64,000 bases of DNA from Seonamhaeicola aphaedonensis (lineage in GTDB: Bacteria > Bacteroidota > Bacteroidia > Flavobacteriales > Flavobacteriaceae). Shown here piece after piece: positions 15,890-24,605 of the stretch. The first letter of the stretch is position 1. The number at the start of each line of letters is the position of its first letter. Under the pieces are notes generated by a model. It had not been told where the DNA came from and did no database searches. It saw only the letters and a program-made list of their open reading frames with translations. The DNA lies in contig NZ_QRDX01000002.1 of the NCBI RefSeq assembly GCF_003386195.1, positions 341,675 to 405,674 on the forward strand. Direction: 5' to 3'. A program made the translations under genes and the position numbers.

Positions 15890-17800
15890 TTATTTTACCT
15901 CTTCAAAGTCAACGTCTTCAACGTCACTACTTTCTCCTGCATCTGAACTAGCTCCAGCATCAGGTCCTGATTGTGCACCTCCTGCTTGTTGAGCTTCAGC
16001 TTGTGCTTTATACATTTCTTCGCTTGCTACTTTCCAAGCTTCGTTCATTTTTTCTAAAGCAGGGTCAATGATAGCGATATCCTTTGTTTCATAAGCTTTT
16101 TTCAATTCCTCTAAGGCTTCTTGGATTGGTTGTTTTTTATCTTCTGATAATTTATCACCAAATTCCTCTAATTGCTTCTCTGTTTGGAAAATCATTGAAT
16201 CTGCCTCATTTAATTTTTTGGCAGTTTCAGCAGCTTTAGCATCAGCTTCTGCATTTGCTTCGGCATCAGCTTTCATTTTTTGGATTTCTTCTTCAGTTAA
16301 TCCAGAAGAGGCTTCTATTCTAATGTCTTGTTTCTTACCAGTAGCCTTATCTTCAGCAGATACTTTAATAATACCGTTGGCATCAATATCAAACGTCACT
16401 TCAATTTGAGGGGTACCACGTCTTGCTGGTGGAATACCATCTAGGTGGAAACGCCCAATAGTTTTGTTATCTGCAGCCATTGGTCTTTCACCTTGTAACA
16501 CGTGAATTTCTACTGAAGGCTGATTATCGGCAGCTGTAGAGAATACTTGCGATTTCTTAGTAGGAATGGTAGTATTCGCCTCAATCAATTTGGTAAACAC
16601 GTTACCCATAGTCTCGATACCTAAAGATAATGGCGTTACGTCAAGAAGTAAAACGTCTTTAACGTCTCCAGTTAATACACCACCTTGGATACCAGCTCCT
16701 AAAGAAACAACTTCATCTGGGTTTACACCTTTACTTGGCGCTTTTCCAAAGAATTTCTCAACAGCTTCTTGTACTGCAGGAATACGTGTAGAACCACCTA
16801 CTAAAATGATTTCATCAATATCACTTTTACTTAATCCAGCTGCTTTTAAAGCAGATGCACATGGCTCAATGGTACGCTTTACTAAGTCGTCTATTAACTG
16901 TTCAAATTTAGAGCGGGTTAATGTACGCACTAAGTGTTTTGGTCCACTAGCTGTAGCAGTAATGTACGGTAAATTAATCTCGGTTTGAGAAGACGATGAT
17001 AACTCAATCTTAGCTTTTTCAGCAGCTTCTTTTAGACGTTGTAATGACATTGGGTCTTGTCTAAGATCCATAGATTCCTCTGCCTTAAATTCATCTGCTA
17101 ACCAGTTAATGATTTTCTCATCTACATCATCACCACCTAAATGTGTATCACCATCAGTAGAAAGTACTTCAAATACCCCATCACCTAATTCAAGGATAGA
17201 TACATCATGTGTTCCACCACCAAAATCAAATACCACTATTTTTTGGTCTTGTCCTTTTTTATCTAAACCGTAGGCTAAAGCAGCTGCCGTAGGCTCATTA
17301 ATAATACGCTCTACCTTCAAACCAGCAATCTCACCAGCTTCTTTGGTAGCTTGTCTTTGAGAATCATTAAAGTAAGCTGGTACTGTAATCACAGCTCTGC
17401 TTACATCTTGTCCTAAGTAATCTTCGGCAGTTTTCTTCATTTTTTGAAGAATCATGGCAGATAATTCTTGTGGTGTATATAATCTACCGTCAATATCAAC
17501 TCTAGGAGTATCATTGTCACCTTTAACTACTTTATACGGTACACGTTCTGCTTCACTTTTAGATTCAGAATATTTATTCCCCATAAAACGTTTAATAGAA
17601 TAAACTGTCTTTGTAGGGTTTGTTACCGCTTGTCTTTTAGCAGGATCACCAACTTTAATCTCTCCACCCTCAACAAATGCAATGACTGATGGTGTAGTAC
17701 GCTTACCTTCTGCGTTTGGAATTACAACGGGATCATTACCCTCCATTACCGAAACACAAGAGTTGGTTGTTCCTAAATCTATTCCAATAATCTTACTCAT
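15890..17800 (-). CDS. dnaK: Chaperone protein DnaK (Hsp70)
   Basis: ATP-dependent folding chaperone working with DnaJ and GrpE. The N-terminal ATPase has [11 protein letters not shown] at the start, a [12 protein letters not shown] phosphate-2 motif (H in place of the commoner F), and the [10 protein letters not shown] adenosine motif. The linker [16 protein letters not shown] and the substrate domain follow. The C-terminal tail is Q/A/G-rich and ends in the EEVK motif related to the E-E-V-D/E-V-K tails of Hsp70s. The length of 636 is standard. Neither dnaJ nor grpE is adjacent, usual for Bacteroidota. A palindrome lies at the promoter. Confidence 0.98.
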   Translation of the reverse strand: MSKIIGIDLGTTNSCVSVMEGNDPVVIPNAEGKRTTPSVIAFVEGGEIKVGDPAKRQAVTNPTKTVYSIKRFMGNKYSESKSEAERVPYKVVKGDNDTPRVDIDGRLYTPQELSAMILQKMKKTAEDYLGQDVSRAVITVPAYFNDSQRQATKEAGEIAGLKVERIINEPTAAALAYGLDKKGQDQKIVVFDFGGGTHDVSILELGDGVFEVLSTDGDTHLGGDDVDEKIINWLADEFKAEESMDLRQDPMSLQRLKEAAEKAKIELSSSSQTEINLPYITATASGPKHLVRTLTRSKFEQLIDDLVKRTIEPCASALKAAGLSKSDIDEIILVGGSTRIPAVQEAVEKFFGKAPSKGVNPDEVVSLGAGIQGGVLTGDVKDVLLLDVTPLSLGIETMGNVFTKLIEANTTIPTKKSQVFSTAADNQPSVEIHVLQGERPMAADNKTIGRFHLDGIPPARRGTPQIEVTFDIDANGIIKVSAEDKATGKKQDIRIEASSGLTEEEIQKMKADAEANAEADAKAAETAKKLNEADSMIFQTEKQLEEFGDKLSEDKKQPIQEALEELKKAYETKDIAIIDPALEKMNEAWKVASEEMYKAQAEAQQAGGAQSGPDAGASSDAGESSDVEDVDFEEVK

Positions 17801-17872
17801 AATATATTTTACTTTATTGTGTTGAATATTCTTTTTAAACTCGTTTTGTAAATGTCAATCATTATGCCAATG

Positions 17873-17895
17873 CAATAATACTGACACAGTGTCAG
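17873..17895 (-). promoter_or_regulatory. Palindrome and -7 element upstream of dnaK
   Basis: The interrupted palindrome CTGACAC-A-GTGTCAG (17881-17895) is followed immediately, reading the minus strand, by TATTATTG (17880-17873), one base off TAnnTTTG. It is not a CIRCE element. Its place at the promoter suggests an operator for heat or envelope stress control. Confidence 0.5.
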
Positions 17896-18002
17896 CTATC
17901 AGTCTCGATTGTTGATTTGGTTTATTAATTTTACTTTATTCCCGAACTCATTAAGGAACCGTTTAATTTATTACTTTTACATGCTATTTAAACAAATAAG
18001 AT

Positions 18003-18821
18003 ATGTCCAAAGCTAAAAAAGAATATAAACGCGTTACGGTCAAATCATTGGTGGATATGAAGACTTCTGGTGAGAAAATTTCCATGCTTACAGCCTATGA
18101 CTACACCATGGCAAAAATTGTTGACGGTGCTGGCGTAGATGTTATTTTGGTTGGAGATTCTGCCAGCAACGTTATGGCAGGTCATGAAACAACGTTACCC
18201 ATTACTTTAGATCAAATGATTTATCACGCATCGTCTGTGATTAGGGCTATTGACAGAGCTTTGGTAGTAGTTGATTTACCTTTTGGAAGCTATCAGAGCG
18301 ACCCCAAGGAAGCGCTTCGATCTGCTATTAGAATTATGAAAGAAAGTGGCGCACATTCTGTTAAACTTGAAGGCGGAAAAGAGATTAAAGAATCTATTAA
18401 ACGAATTTTAAATGCCGGAATTCCCGTCATGGGACACCTTGGATTAACACCCCAATCTATTTACAAATTTGGTACTTACACCGTTAGAGCTAAAGAAGAA
18501 GAAGAGGCTGAGCAACTTATTAAAGATGCCAAAATGTTAGAACGAACTGGTTGTTTTGCCATTGTACTTGAAAAAATACCTGCATCCCTGGCTAAACAGG
18601 TTGCGGACAGTGTAAGTATCCCTATTATTGGTATTGGAGCAGGTCCTTATGTTGATGGTCAGGTTTTAGTGCTACATGATATGTTGGGAATGACTCATGA
18701 GTTTAATCCACGTTTTTTACGTCGATATTTAAATTTGTATGAAGATATGACCAACGCCATGAAGCAATATGTGTCTGATGTGAAAAGCTTAGATTTTCCT
18801 AATGAATCTGAACAATATTAA
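18003..18821 (+). CDS. panB: 3-methyl-2-oxobutanoate hydroxymethyltransferase
   Basis: First committed step of pantothenate synthesis: transfers a hydroxymethyl group from methylene-tetrahydrofolate to 2-oxoisovalerate, giving ketopantoate. A 272-residue TIM barrel with the metal-binding [13 protein letters not shown] segment near 47-60, the ketoacid-binding [10 protein letters not shown] at the start, the EGG motif, and the [15 protein letters not shown] signature near 215-230. Cytosolic, usually decameric. It starts 202 bases from the divergent dnaK. No other pan gene is in the window. Confidence 0.97.
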   Translation: MSKAKKEYKRVTVKSLVDMKTSGEKISMLTAYDYTMAKIVDGAGVDVILVGDSASNVMAGHETTLPITLDQMIYHASSVIRAIDRALVVVDLPFGSYQSDPKEALRSAIRIMKESGAHSVKLEGGKEIKESIKRILNAGIPVMGHLGLTPQSIYKFGTYTVRAKEEEEAEQLIKDAKMLERTGCFAIVLEKIPASLAKQVADSVSIPIIGIGAGPYVDGQVLVLHDMLGMTHEFNPRFLRRYLNLYEDMTNAMKQYVSDVKSLDFPNESEQY

Positions 18822-18826
18822 CCTCT

Positions 18827-18887
18827 GTTAGCTATTAGCTATTAGCGAAATTAAAACTTTGCGTCATGGCGCGTTTTCGAGAAAAAT
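18827..18887 (+). repeat. Spacer made of small repeat-like pieces between panB and the pseudouridine synthase gene
   Basis: The stretch holds tandem TTAGCTA units (TTAGCTATTAGCTATTAGC, 18830-18848) followed by a CTTTGCGTC...GCG...CGAGAAA segment (18857-18884). Both resemble short sequences dispersed between genes in Bacteroidota genomes, which I recall but cannot check. An upstream TTG start at 18859 falls inside it and is therefore rejected. Confidence 0.4.
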
Positions 18888-18888
18888 A

Positions 18889-19590
18889 ATGGCATTGAAG
18901 ACTATTTCGAATAATAACAACCTTAACATTCTTTATGAGGACAATCATATCATAATCGTTAACAAACGTGCTGGCGATATTGTTCAAGGCGACAAAACTG
19001 GAGATAAGCCCCTTAGTGATGTTGTTAAGGAATATCTGAAAGCGAAATACAATAAACCTGGTAACGTATTTTTAGGCACAGTTCATAGGTTAGATAGACC
19101 TACTACAGGTATTATTGTTTTTGCACGCACCAGTAAAGCGCTACCTAGACTTAACAAGCTCTTTTCAGAAAAGAAAGCGCAAAAAACCTATTGGGCCTTA
19201 GTAAACAATAAACCTCCTAAAAAAGAAGACACCTTGATACATTGGCTTAAGAAAAACCCCAGGAACAATAAGTCCTACGCACATATAAAAGAAGTTAGCG
19301 ATAGTAAAAAAGCCGTTCTGCATTATAAAGTCCTTAAAGAACTAGACAATTATCTACTATTGGAAATAAATTTGGAAACCGGGAGACATCATCAAATCCG
19401 CTCACAACTTTCTAGCATAGGCTGCATTATTAAAGGTGATTTAAAATACGGCGCTAACCGAAGTAATAAAGATGCTAGCATTCACCTTCATGCAAGACAG
19501 ATTCAATTTACACATCCTGTGTCTAAAGAAGATATAAATATCATGGCACCTTTACCTAACGATCCCATATGGAATGCTTGTTTGGAGTAA
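18889..19590 (+). CDS. RluA family pseudouridine synthase (short form)
   Basis: Isomerises uridine to pseudouridine in rRNA or tRNA. From the ATG at 18889 the protein has 233 residues and begins M-A-L-K-T. I prefer this over the upstream TTG at 18859, which lies in repeat-like spacer. The catalytic motif is VHRLDRPTTG, with the aspartate nucleophile near residue 62. The RXXQIR-type motif (GRHHQIRSQLSSIG) and HARQIQFTHP follow. There is no S4 RNA-binding domain. The target site is not predictable from sequence. It is probably co-transcribed with the aldehyde dehydrogenase 26 bases downstream. Confidence 0.9.
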   Translation: MALKTISNNNNLNILYEDNHIIIVNKRAGDIVQGDKTGDKPLSDVVKEYLKAKYNKPGNVFLGTVHRLDRPTTGIIVFARTSKALPRLNKLFSEKKAQKTYWALVNNKPPKKEDTLIHWLKKNPRNNKSYAHIKEVSDSKKAVLHYKVLKELDNYLLLEINLETGRHHQIRSQLSSIGCIIKGDLKYGANRSNKDASIHLHARQIQFTHPVSKEDINIMAPLPNDPIWNACLE

Positions 19591-19616
19591 ATTAGATATA
19601 TTTAAAAAAACTTTAT

Positions 19617-20999
19617 TTGAAGAGCATTCCCAACATACTTTCGACACAAAAAAACTTTTTCAAAACTCAGAAAACAAAAGATGTTTCTTACAGGTTGATA
19701 CTATTAAAAGCCTTGAGACTTGAAATTATTTCTAATGAACAGGCTATTTACGAGGCACTGAAGAAAGATTTTAACAAGTCGGAATTCGAGAGTTTTTTAA
19801 GTGAATACGGATTGGTGATTTCAGAACTGAATTTAGTTATTAAAAATCTGAAGAAATGGGCTAAACCTAAACGTGTCACAGCTTCTTTGCTCACGTTTCC
19901 TTCCAGAGACTATATTTACAAATCACCTTACGGCAATGTTTTGATTATTGGTCCTTGGAATTATCCATTTCTGTTAACTATGGAGCCTTTAATCATGGCC
20001 ATAGCTGCAGGTAATACAGTTGTTTTAAAACCCAGTGAATTGACTACAAACACCTCTCAGTTAATTTCAGAAATTATTTCGAATGTATTTCCCAAACAGG
20101 TGGTTATTTCGGTTCAAGGTGGTGTACCTGTAGCTACAGAATTACTGACTCAAAAATGGGATTATATATTCTTTACAGGAAGTGTAGCTGTTGGGAAAAT
20201 TGTTGCAAAAGCAGCAGCTAAACATTTAACCCCTGTAACATTAGAGCTTGGAGGAAAATCACCTTGTATTGTTGATGATACGGTTGATTTAAAACTAACT
20301 GCTAGACGAGTAATCTGGGGTAAATTTTTAAATGGTGGACAAACCTGCATAGCTGCGGATTACCTAATAGTTAATGACAACATCAAGGAAGTTTTTATAG
20401 AAATACTGAAAAAGGAAATTATTAGGGCCTATGGCCAAAACCCTAAAAAATCTAAAGACTTTCCAAGGATTATAAATAAGCAGCATACCAAAAGACTTGC
20501 AAAAGCACTTGATAATACTCATATTATTTTTGGAGGTGAAGTAGATATTGAAAACAGATACATTTCTCCTACACTAGTGGATTTAACAAATTTGGATTGT
20601 GAATTGATGAATAATGAAATATTTGGTCCCATACTTCCTATACTTGCCTATAAGACAGACATAGACATAGAAAACATTATTAGAACTTTTGAAAAACCTT
20701 TGGCCTTTTATGTGTTTTCGAACAATAAGTCATTTATTGATAGTACAATAAATAAATTTGAATTTGGTGGTGGTGTAGTGAATGATTTATTAATTCATTT
20801 TGGTAATCCCAAACTACCTTTTGGCGGTGTTGGTTCTAGTGGTATGGGAGCTTATCATGGTAAGCATGGTTTCGATACGTTTTCTCATGAGAAATCTATT
20901 GTAAAACGAGGTACTTGGATAGACCCACCAACACGTTACGCGCCTTATGACAATAAAAAAATGACTATCATAAGAAAAATGTTTAAGTGGTTTGGGTAA
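19617..20999 (+). CDS. Class 3-type aldehyde dehydrogenase
   Basis: An NAD(P)-dependent aldehyde dehydrogenase of 460 residues, the short class 3/fatty-aldehyde type. Visible are GPWNYPF (substrate/cofactor wall), the VLKPSE motif, FTGSVAVGK (cofactor site), the general base glutamate in LELGGKSP, and the catalytic cysteine in NGGQTCIAADY. The start is TTG at 19617; no in-frame ATG is close. Substrates of this class are medium or long aliphatic and aromatic aldehydes. The C-terminus lacks a clear membrane anchor, so it is probably cytosolic. It follows the pseudouridine synthase gene closely. Confidence 0.92.
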   Translation: MKSIPNILSTQKNFFKTQKTKDVSYRLILLKALRLEIISNEQAIYEALKKDFNKSEFESFLSEYGLVISELNLVIKNLKKWAKPKRVTASLLTFPSRDYIYKSPYGNVLIIGPWNYPFLLTMEPLIMAIAAGNTVVLKPSELTTNTSQLISEIISNVFPKQVVISVQGGVPVATELLTQKWDYIFFTGSVAVGKIVAKAAAKHLTPVTLELGGKSPCIVDDTVDLKLTARRVIWGKFLNGGQTCIAADYLIVNDNIKEVFIEILKKEIIRAYGQNPKKSKDFPRIINKQHTKRLAKALDNTHIIFGGEVDIENRYISPTLVDLTNLDCELMNNEIFGPILPILAYKTDIDIENIIRTFEKPLAFYVFSNNKSFIDSTINKFEFGGGVVNDLLIHFGNPKLPFGGVGSSGMGAYHGKHGFDTFSHEKSIVKRGTWIDPPTRYAPYDNKKMTIIRKMFKWFG

Positions 21000-21011
21000 T
21001 TAAAATATAAT

Positions 21012-21641
21012 TTAACTTGGAAACCCTAACATATTACCCATACCAACAGTAAAAAGCCAACAGCCATAAATAGCATGTTCGATAGAAACCAATAAAGTAG
21101 AATTGGTTCTATAGAATGTTGAAGCAAACAATACCCCTCCTAGAAACGTAAGTACAATTACTAAGGTGTTTTTAAAGAATAAATGACCAAGGGAAAACAT
21201 AATAGCATTTAAAAACAAAAAAAACTTATCATTTTTAATCAGGCATTGATAGCGCTGAAAAAAGAAGGTACGGTATACAAGTTCTTGAGGGTAAACAGAC
21301 AATAAACTATAGATGAATACAATACCCACCCACATTTTGGGTTTATTCACAAGTACATTAAAAAGCAATTCCTTATTTGTAATCCAAACAAATACAGTAG
21401 TAACACCTACAATAACAACAAATTTTATAAGAGTCGTTTTCCAAAAGCGTTTCCACCTCAAATTAGAGAATATTTGAAACTTAAGTTTTTCAACTTTTAT
21501 AAGTATAAATACCACATAAAAAAATCCCAGAAGCCCAATAATCATCTTAATCATAATTGGTAAATAAGAAATGGTAAAGCTTACAGGTGCTAACACAAAT
21601 ACTAAGAAAAACTCAATGCCTTTATAAACGATTGTTTTCAT
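21012..21641 (-). CDS. CPBP family intramembrane protease-like protein
   Basis: About 210 residues and six to seven hydrophobic helices. I start it at 21641 (M-K-T-I-V), one base beyond the stop of the Lrp gene, rather than 21677, which would overlap. The family motif 1 (E-E-x3-R) appears as Q-E-L-V-Y-R, motif 2 (F-x3-H) as FSLGHLFF, and motif 3 as SIEHAIYG. CPBP proteins are Abi/Rce1-like glutamic endopeptidases. The first glutamate of motif 1 is replaced by glutamine, so activity is uncertain. It sits downstream of an Lrp-type regulator gene in an apparent two-gene operon. Confidence 0.82.
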   Translation of the reverse strand: MKTIVYKGIEFFLVFVLAPVSFTISYLPIMIKMIIGLLGFFYVVFILIKVEKLKFQIFSNLRWKRFWKTTLIKFVVIVGVTTVFVWITNKELLFNVLVNKPKMWVGIVFIYSLLSVYPQELVYRTFFFQRYQCLIKNDKFFLFLNAIMFSLGHLFFKNTLVIVLTFLGGVLFASTFYRTNSTLLVSIEHAIYGCWLFTVGMGNMLGFPS

Positions 21642-21642
21642 A

Positions 21643-22101
21643 TTAGAAGTTAATGACAGTGGTATGTTTAACTTCATTTATAACAAACATACTATGAGTA
21701 CTTCCTATATGCTTCAATGTTGTGAGCTTTTTAACCATAAACTCTCTAAATGCAGACATATCTGAAACTAAAACTTTTAACAGGTAGTCATAATCACCGC
21801 TTAAATGGTAGCATTCTAACACTTCGTTTAATTTGGCTACTTCTCTTTCAAAGCTCACTACATATTCTTGTATGTGTTGAACCAATTTAATATGACAAAA
21901 CACAATGAAATTCTTTTCTACTTTTTGTTTATCAACTAAAGCTACATACCCTTGAATAAAACCAGCTTTTTCAAGTTTTTTTATGCGTTCATAAACAGCA
22001 GTTACAGAAAGGTTTAGCTTATTAGACAATTCTTTGTTAGTTTGTTTACTGTCTTTTTGTAAAAACTCAAGTAACTTCTTATCTGTAGCATCAAAAACCA
22101 T
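21643..22101 (-). CDS. Lrp/AsnC family transcriptional regulator
   Basis: A 152-residue regulator. The N-terminal winged helix-turn-helix (about 5-60; KQTNKELSNKLNLSVTAVYER) binds DNA. The C-terminal RAM domain (about 70-145, with CYHLSGDYDYLLKVLV) binds amino acids and mediates octamer formation. It is divergent from a trans-sulfuration enzyme gene with a 155-base shared upstream region carrying evenly spaced repeats, so that gene is its likely target, as is its own operon with the CPBP protein gene. The effector is probably a sulfur or branched amino acid, by inference. Confidence 0.93.
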   Translation of the reverse strand: MVFDATDKKLLEFLQKDSKQTNKELSNKLNLSVTAVYERIKKLEKAGFIQGYVALVDKQKVEKNFIVFCHIKLVQHIQEYVVSFEREVAKLNEVLECYHLSGDYDYLLKVLVSDMSAFREFMVKKLTTLKHIGSTHSMFVINEVKHTTVINF

Positions 22102-22153
22102 ATTCGAAATTTTTTCTAAATATACAGTTAATTCATCATATAAATGATTTTAA

Positions 22154-22222
22154 TTCTATATTTTATATATATAATAGTTTTGTATTCTATAATTATAAAT
22201 AATCATTGACTATAAGTCTATA
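22154..22222 (+). promoter_or_regulatory. Three TTCTATA-type repeats at 31-base spacing, with a -7 promoter element
   Basis: TTCTATA occurs at 22154 and 22185, and GTCTATA at 22216, each exactly 31 bases apart (about three helical turns). A TAGTTTTG -7 element at 22175-22182 lies between the first two. Lrp-type octamers commonly bind such phased sites; the assignment is inferred. Confidence 0.4.
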
Positions 22223-22256
22223 TTTCACGAAATTAGAAGTAATTAAACCATACATT

Positions 22257-23483
22257 ATGTCTTTTAAGCCCGCAAACCATATTCAGGATTTACAGTACTT
22301 TGGAGAATTTGGAGGCGTTAATCCTTCTATTTCTGATTCTTCAACATACACATTTCTATCGGCAAAAACCATGTTCGATACTTTTGAAGGTAATGCAGAT
22401 GGTTGTTATTTATATTCACGCCACTCTTCGCCTTCCAATTTATATTTAGGTGAAGCGTTGGCTGCCATGGAAGGCACAGAAACCGCCATTGTAACATCAT
22501 CAGGTATGGGAGCCATTACCTCGGTTTTATTACAGTTGTGTAATGTAGGAGATCATATTATTTCAAGTAGGACCATCTATGGTGGCACCTATGCTTTTCT
22601 GAAAAATTTTACACCTAAATTCAATATAAAAACGTCTTTTGTAGATATCACCAAATTAGAATCTATTGAAAAGGCTATAGATAAAAACACAAAAATTATT
22701 TATTGTGAAGTTGTAAGTAATCCACTCCTAGAAATAGCAAATATTAAAGAAATTGCCAAAATTGCAAATAAACATCAGTTAACACTGGTTGTAGACAATA
22801 CGTTTTCACCACTTTCAATTTCTCCCGCTAAACTAGGAGCTCACGTGATAATTCATAGCTTAACTAAATTTATAAATGGCTCCAGTGATACGGTTGGTGG
22901 GGCCGTCTGTGGAACTCATGAGTTGATAAACCTATTACGAAATGTTAATGATGGTGCTGCTATGTTACTAGGTGTCACTATGGATAGTCTTAGGGCAGCT
23001 TCTATTTTAAAAAATTTAAGAACCCTTCATATAAGAATGCAGCAACACAGTAAAAACGGATTATACCTTGCTCGTAAATTTGAGGCAGACGGACTTAAAA
23101 CTGTTTATCCAGGATTAGAATCGCATCCATCACATAAATTATTCACCAATCAAATGAATAAGGAATATGGTTATGGAGGTATGCTAACCATTGATGTTGG
23201 GGCTTTAGATAAAGCTAATAAGCTTATGGAAATGATGCAAGAAAAAAACCTGGGGTATTTAGCAGTGAGCTTAGGTTTTTATAAAACATTATTTAGTGCT
23301 CCAGGAACATCGACGTCTTCAGAAATTCCTGCAAATGAACAAAAAGCTATGGGATTAACCGATGGATTAATCAGGTTTTCTATAGGGCTAGATGCTGATA
23401 TTGAACGTACCTATAAAATGATGCGACAATGTATGGAGGCATTAGGGATTTTAAAATTTAAAAAATTAGGTAAAATAACATAA
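22257..23483 (+). CDS. Trans-sulfuration PLP enzyme (methionine gamma-lyase / cystathionine gamma-synthase-like)
   Basis: A cystathionine gamma-synthase-family PLP enzyme. I choose ATG 22257 (M-S-F-K-P-A-N-H, 408 residues) over the longer reading from 22206, which runs through the promoter region. Visible are YSRHSSPSN and the TSSGMGAI phosphate cradle, the DNTFSPLSISP aspartate that contacts PLP, and HSLTKFINGSSD with the Schiff-base lysine. Members split methionine or cystathionine, or join O-acyl homoserine with thiols. Sequence alone does not decide among them; methionine gamma-lyase is favoured by divergence from an Lrp-type regulator. Its stop abuts the stop of the convergent hydrolase gene. 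Confidence 0.88.
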   Translation: MSFKPANHIQDLQYFGEFGGVNPSISDSSTYTFLSAKTMFDTFEGNADGCYLYSRHSSPSNLYLGEALAAMEGTETAIVTSSGMGAITSVLLQLCNVGDHIISSRTIYGGTYAFLKNFTPKFNIKTSFVDITKLESIEKAIDKNTKIIYCEVVSNPLLEIANIKEIAKIANKHQLTLVVDNTFSPLSISPAKLGAHVIIHSLTKFINGSSDTVGGAVCGTHELINLLRNVNDGAAMLLGVTMDSLRAASILKNLRTLHIRMQQHSKNGLYLARKFEADGLKTVYPGLESHPSHKLFTNQMNKEYGYGGMLTIDVGALDKANKLMEMMQEKNLGYLAVSLGFYKTLFSAPGTSTSSEIPANEQKAMGLTDGLIRFSIGLDADIERTYKMMRQCMEALGILKFKKLGKIT

Positions 23484-24506
23484 TTACTTTCCTTTCATTC
23501 TTATCCAAAGTGCATTTAAGGCCTCAGATATGTTATCTTCATTTCTCTCAAAAGGTTTCATATTGAGTGCTCCATCATCGTCATGTAATAAAAAACTAAA
23601 AACAGAAGATGTTGAGTTTTCTTCTTGAGTAACCGGATAACGTAAATCATTGTATTGGTATTCATTTTCGGCCACTTTATAAATACTATAATACTGATTA
23701 CTAAACCACGCCAAATCCTTAACACGTTTATACTTTTCAGTAGATAGGGCTCGTTCTTTTTTTAGTTCTCTAAAATCTGAAAAGAGATTATCTTTATCTA
23801 ACAAAGAATAATAACCTACCCAATACGTAGAATCTGTTTCTGCAACACCATACCATAAAATATTATTAAAAATTGTTGGTTGGGTATACCCTCTTTTAAA
23901 ATTTATTTTATTGGATTCTAATGATTTTTTAAAAACGGTATCCATATATAATTTATTCCCAAAAGTAAATAGCAAGTAGGCAGAACTAATACCAATTCCT
24001 AGTTTTAAAATAAAACGTCTTTTATTTGAAGTCCTTCTAAAAAACATCAGAACGATGAGACATAAAAGAAATGGCAAAGTGTAAATGGGGTCAACAACAG
24101 CAATATTATTTAAAGCCACTCTGTAATTGGTAAAAGGCGCAAATAATTGGGTGCCATAGGGCGTAAAACAGTCTAAAATGGGATGCGTAAATAAGGCCCA
24201 AAAGAACAGGTTTTTCCAATCTTTTAAATCGGTTGTTCCTTGTCTTTTACCAATATTGTAAAATTTAAAAGTAAGCCAACCCAAAATAATGGCAGCAAAA
24301 ACAGAAAACAAAATAGAATGCATAAACCCACGGTGAAACAACATGGCGTCAATTTCGTTTCCATAAAGCCAACGGCCTACAAAAACATCTAAATCGGGAA
24401 TAGTGCCTCCAATAGCTCCAAAGAGTAATGCTTTATTACCTATTTTTTTACCTAAGACCGCCTCACCACAGGCAGCACCTAAAACAATTTGAGTTAAAGA
24501 ATCCAT
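23484..24506 (-). CDS. Membrane-bound metal-dependent hydrolase, YdjM family
   Basis: From the ATG at 24506 the protein has 340 residues and begins M-D-S-L-T-Q, as most relatives do. The longer reading from 24641 adds non-conserved sequence and overlaps the divergent antiporter gene. Motifs: G-A-A-C-G-E near the N-terminus, IPDLDVF, HRGFMHS and THPILDCFTPYGTQL, which together supply histidines and aspartates for metal binding. Four to five membrane helices cover the first 200 residues, and the C-terminal part is soluble. Family members are predicted inner-membrane hydrolases of unknown substrate. Confidence 0.85.
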   Translation of the reverse strand: MDSLTQIVLGAACGEAVLGKKIGNKALLFGAIGGTIPDLDVFVGRWLYGNEIDAMLFHRGFMHSILFSVFAAIILGWLTFKFYNIGKRQGTTDLKDWKNLFFWALFTHPILDCFTPYGTQLFAPFTNYRVALNNIAVVDPIYTLPFLLCLIVLMFFRRTSNKRRFILKLGIGISSAYLLFTFGNKLYMDTVFKKSLESNKINFKRGYTQPTIFNNILWYGVAETDSTYWVGYYSLLDKDNLFSDFRELKKERALSTEKYKRVKDLAWFSNQYYSIYKVAENEYQYNDLRYPVTQEENSTSSVFSFLLHDDDGALNMKPFERNEDNISEALNALWIRMKGK

Positions 24507-24605
24507 AAATGCATAATACGAATGTAAATTTACGTAAGTATTTCTATTTGCAAACATGAAGCTAAAGTTGTAACATTGAACTGCATTAAAATTTCTTATC
24601 ACTTC

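Noticed and set aside
16566-16988. 140-codon open frame on the plus strand opposite dnaK
   Set aside because: It lies entirely inside dnaK on the other strand; its composition follows the constraints of dnaK codons and it has no protein-family signs.
18830-18848. Tandem TTAGCTA units as a possible CRISPR or minisatellite
   Set aside because: Fewer than three full units, no spacers; treated as a small intergenic repeat only.
18859-18888. TTG start ten codons upstream in the pseudouridine synthase gene
   Set aside because: It lies in repeat-like spacer; ATG 18889 gives the normal length.
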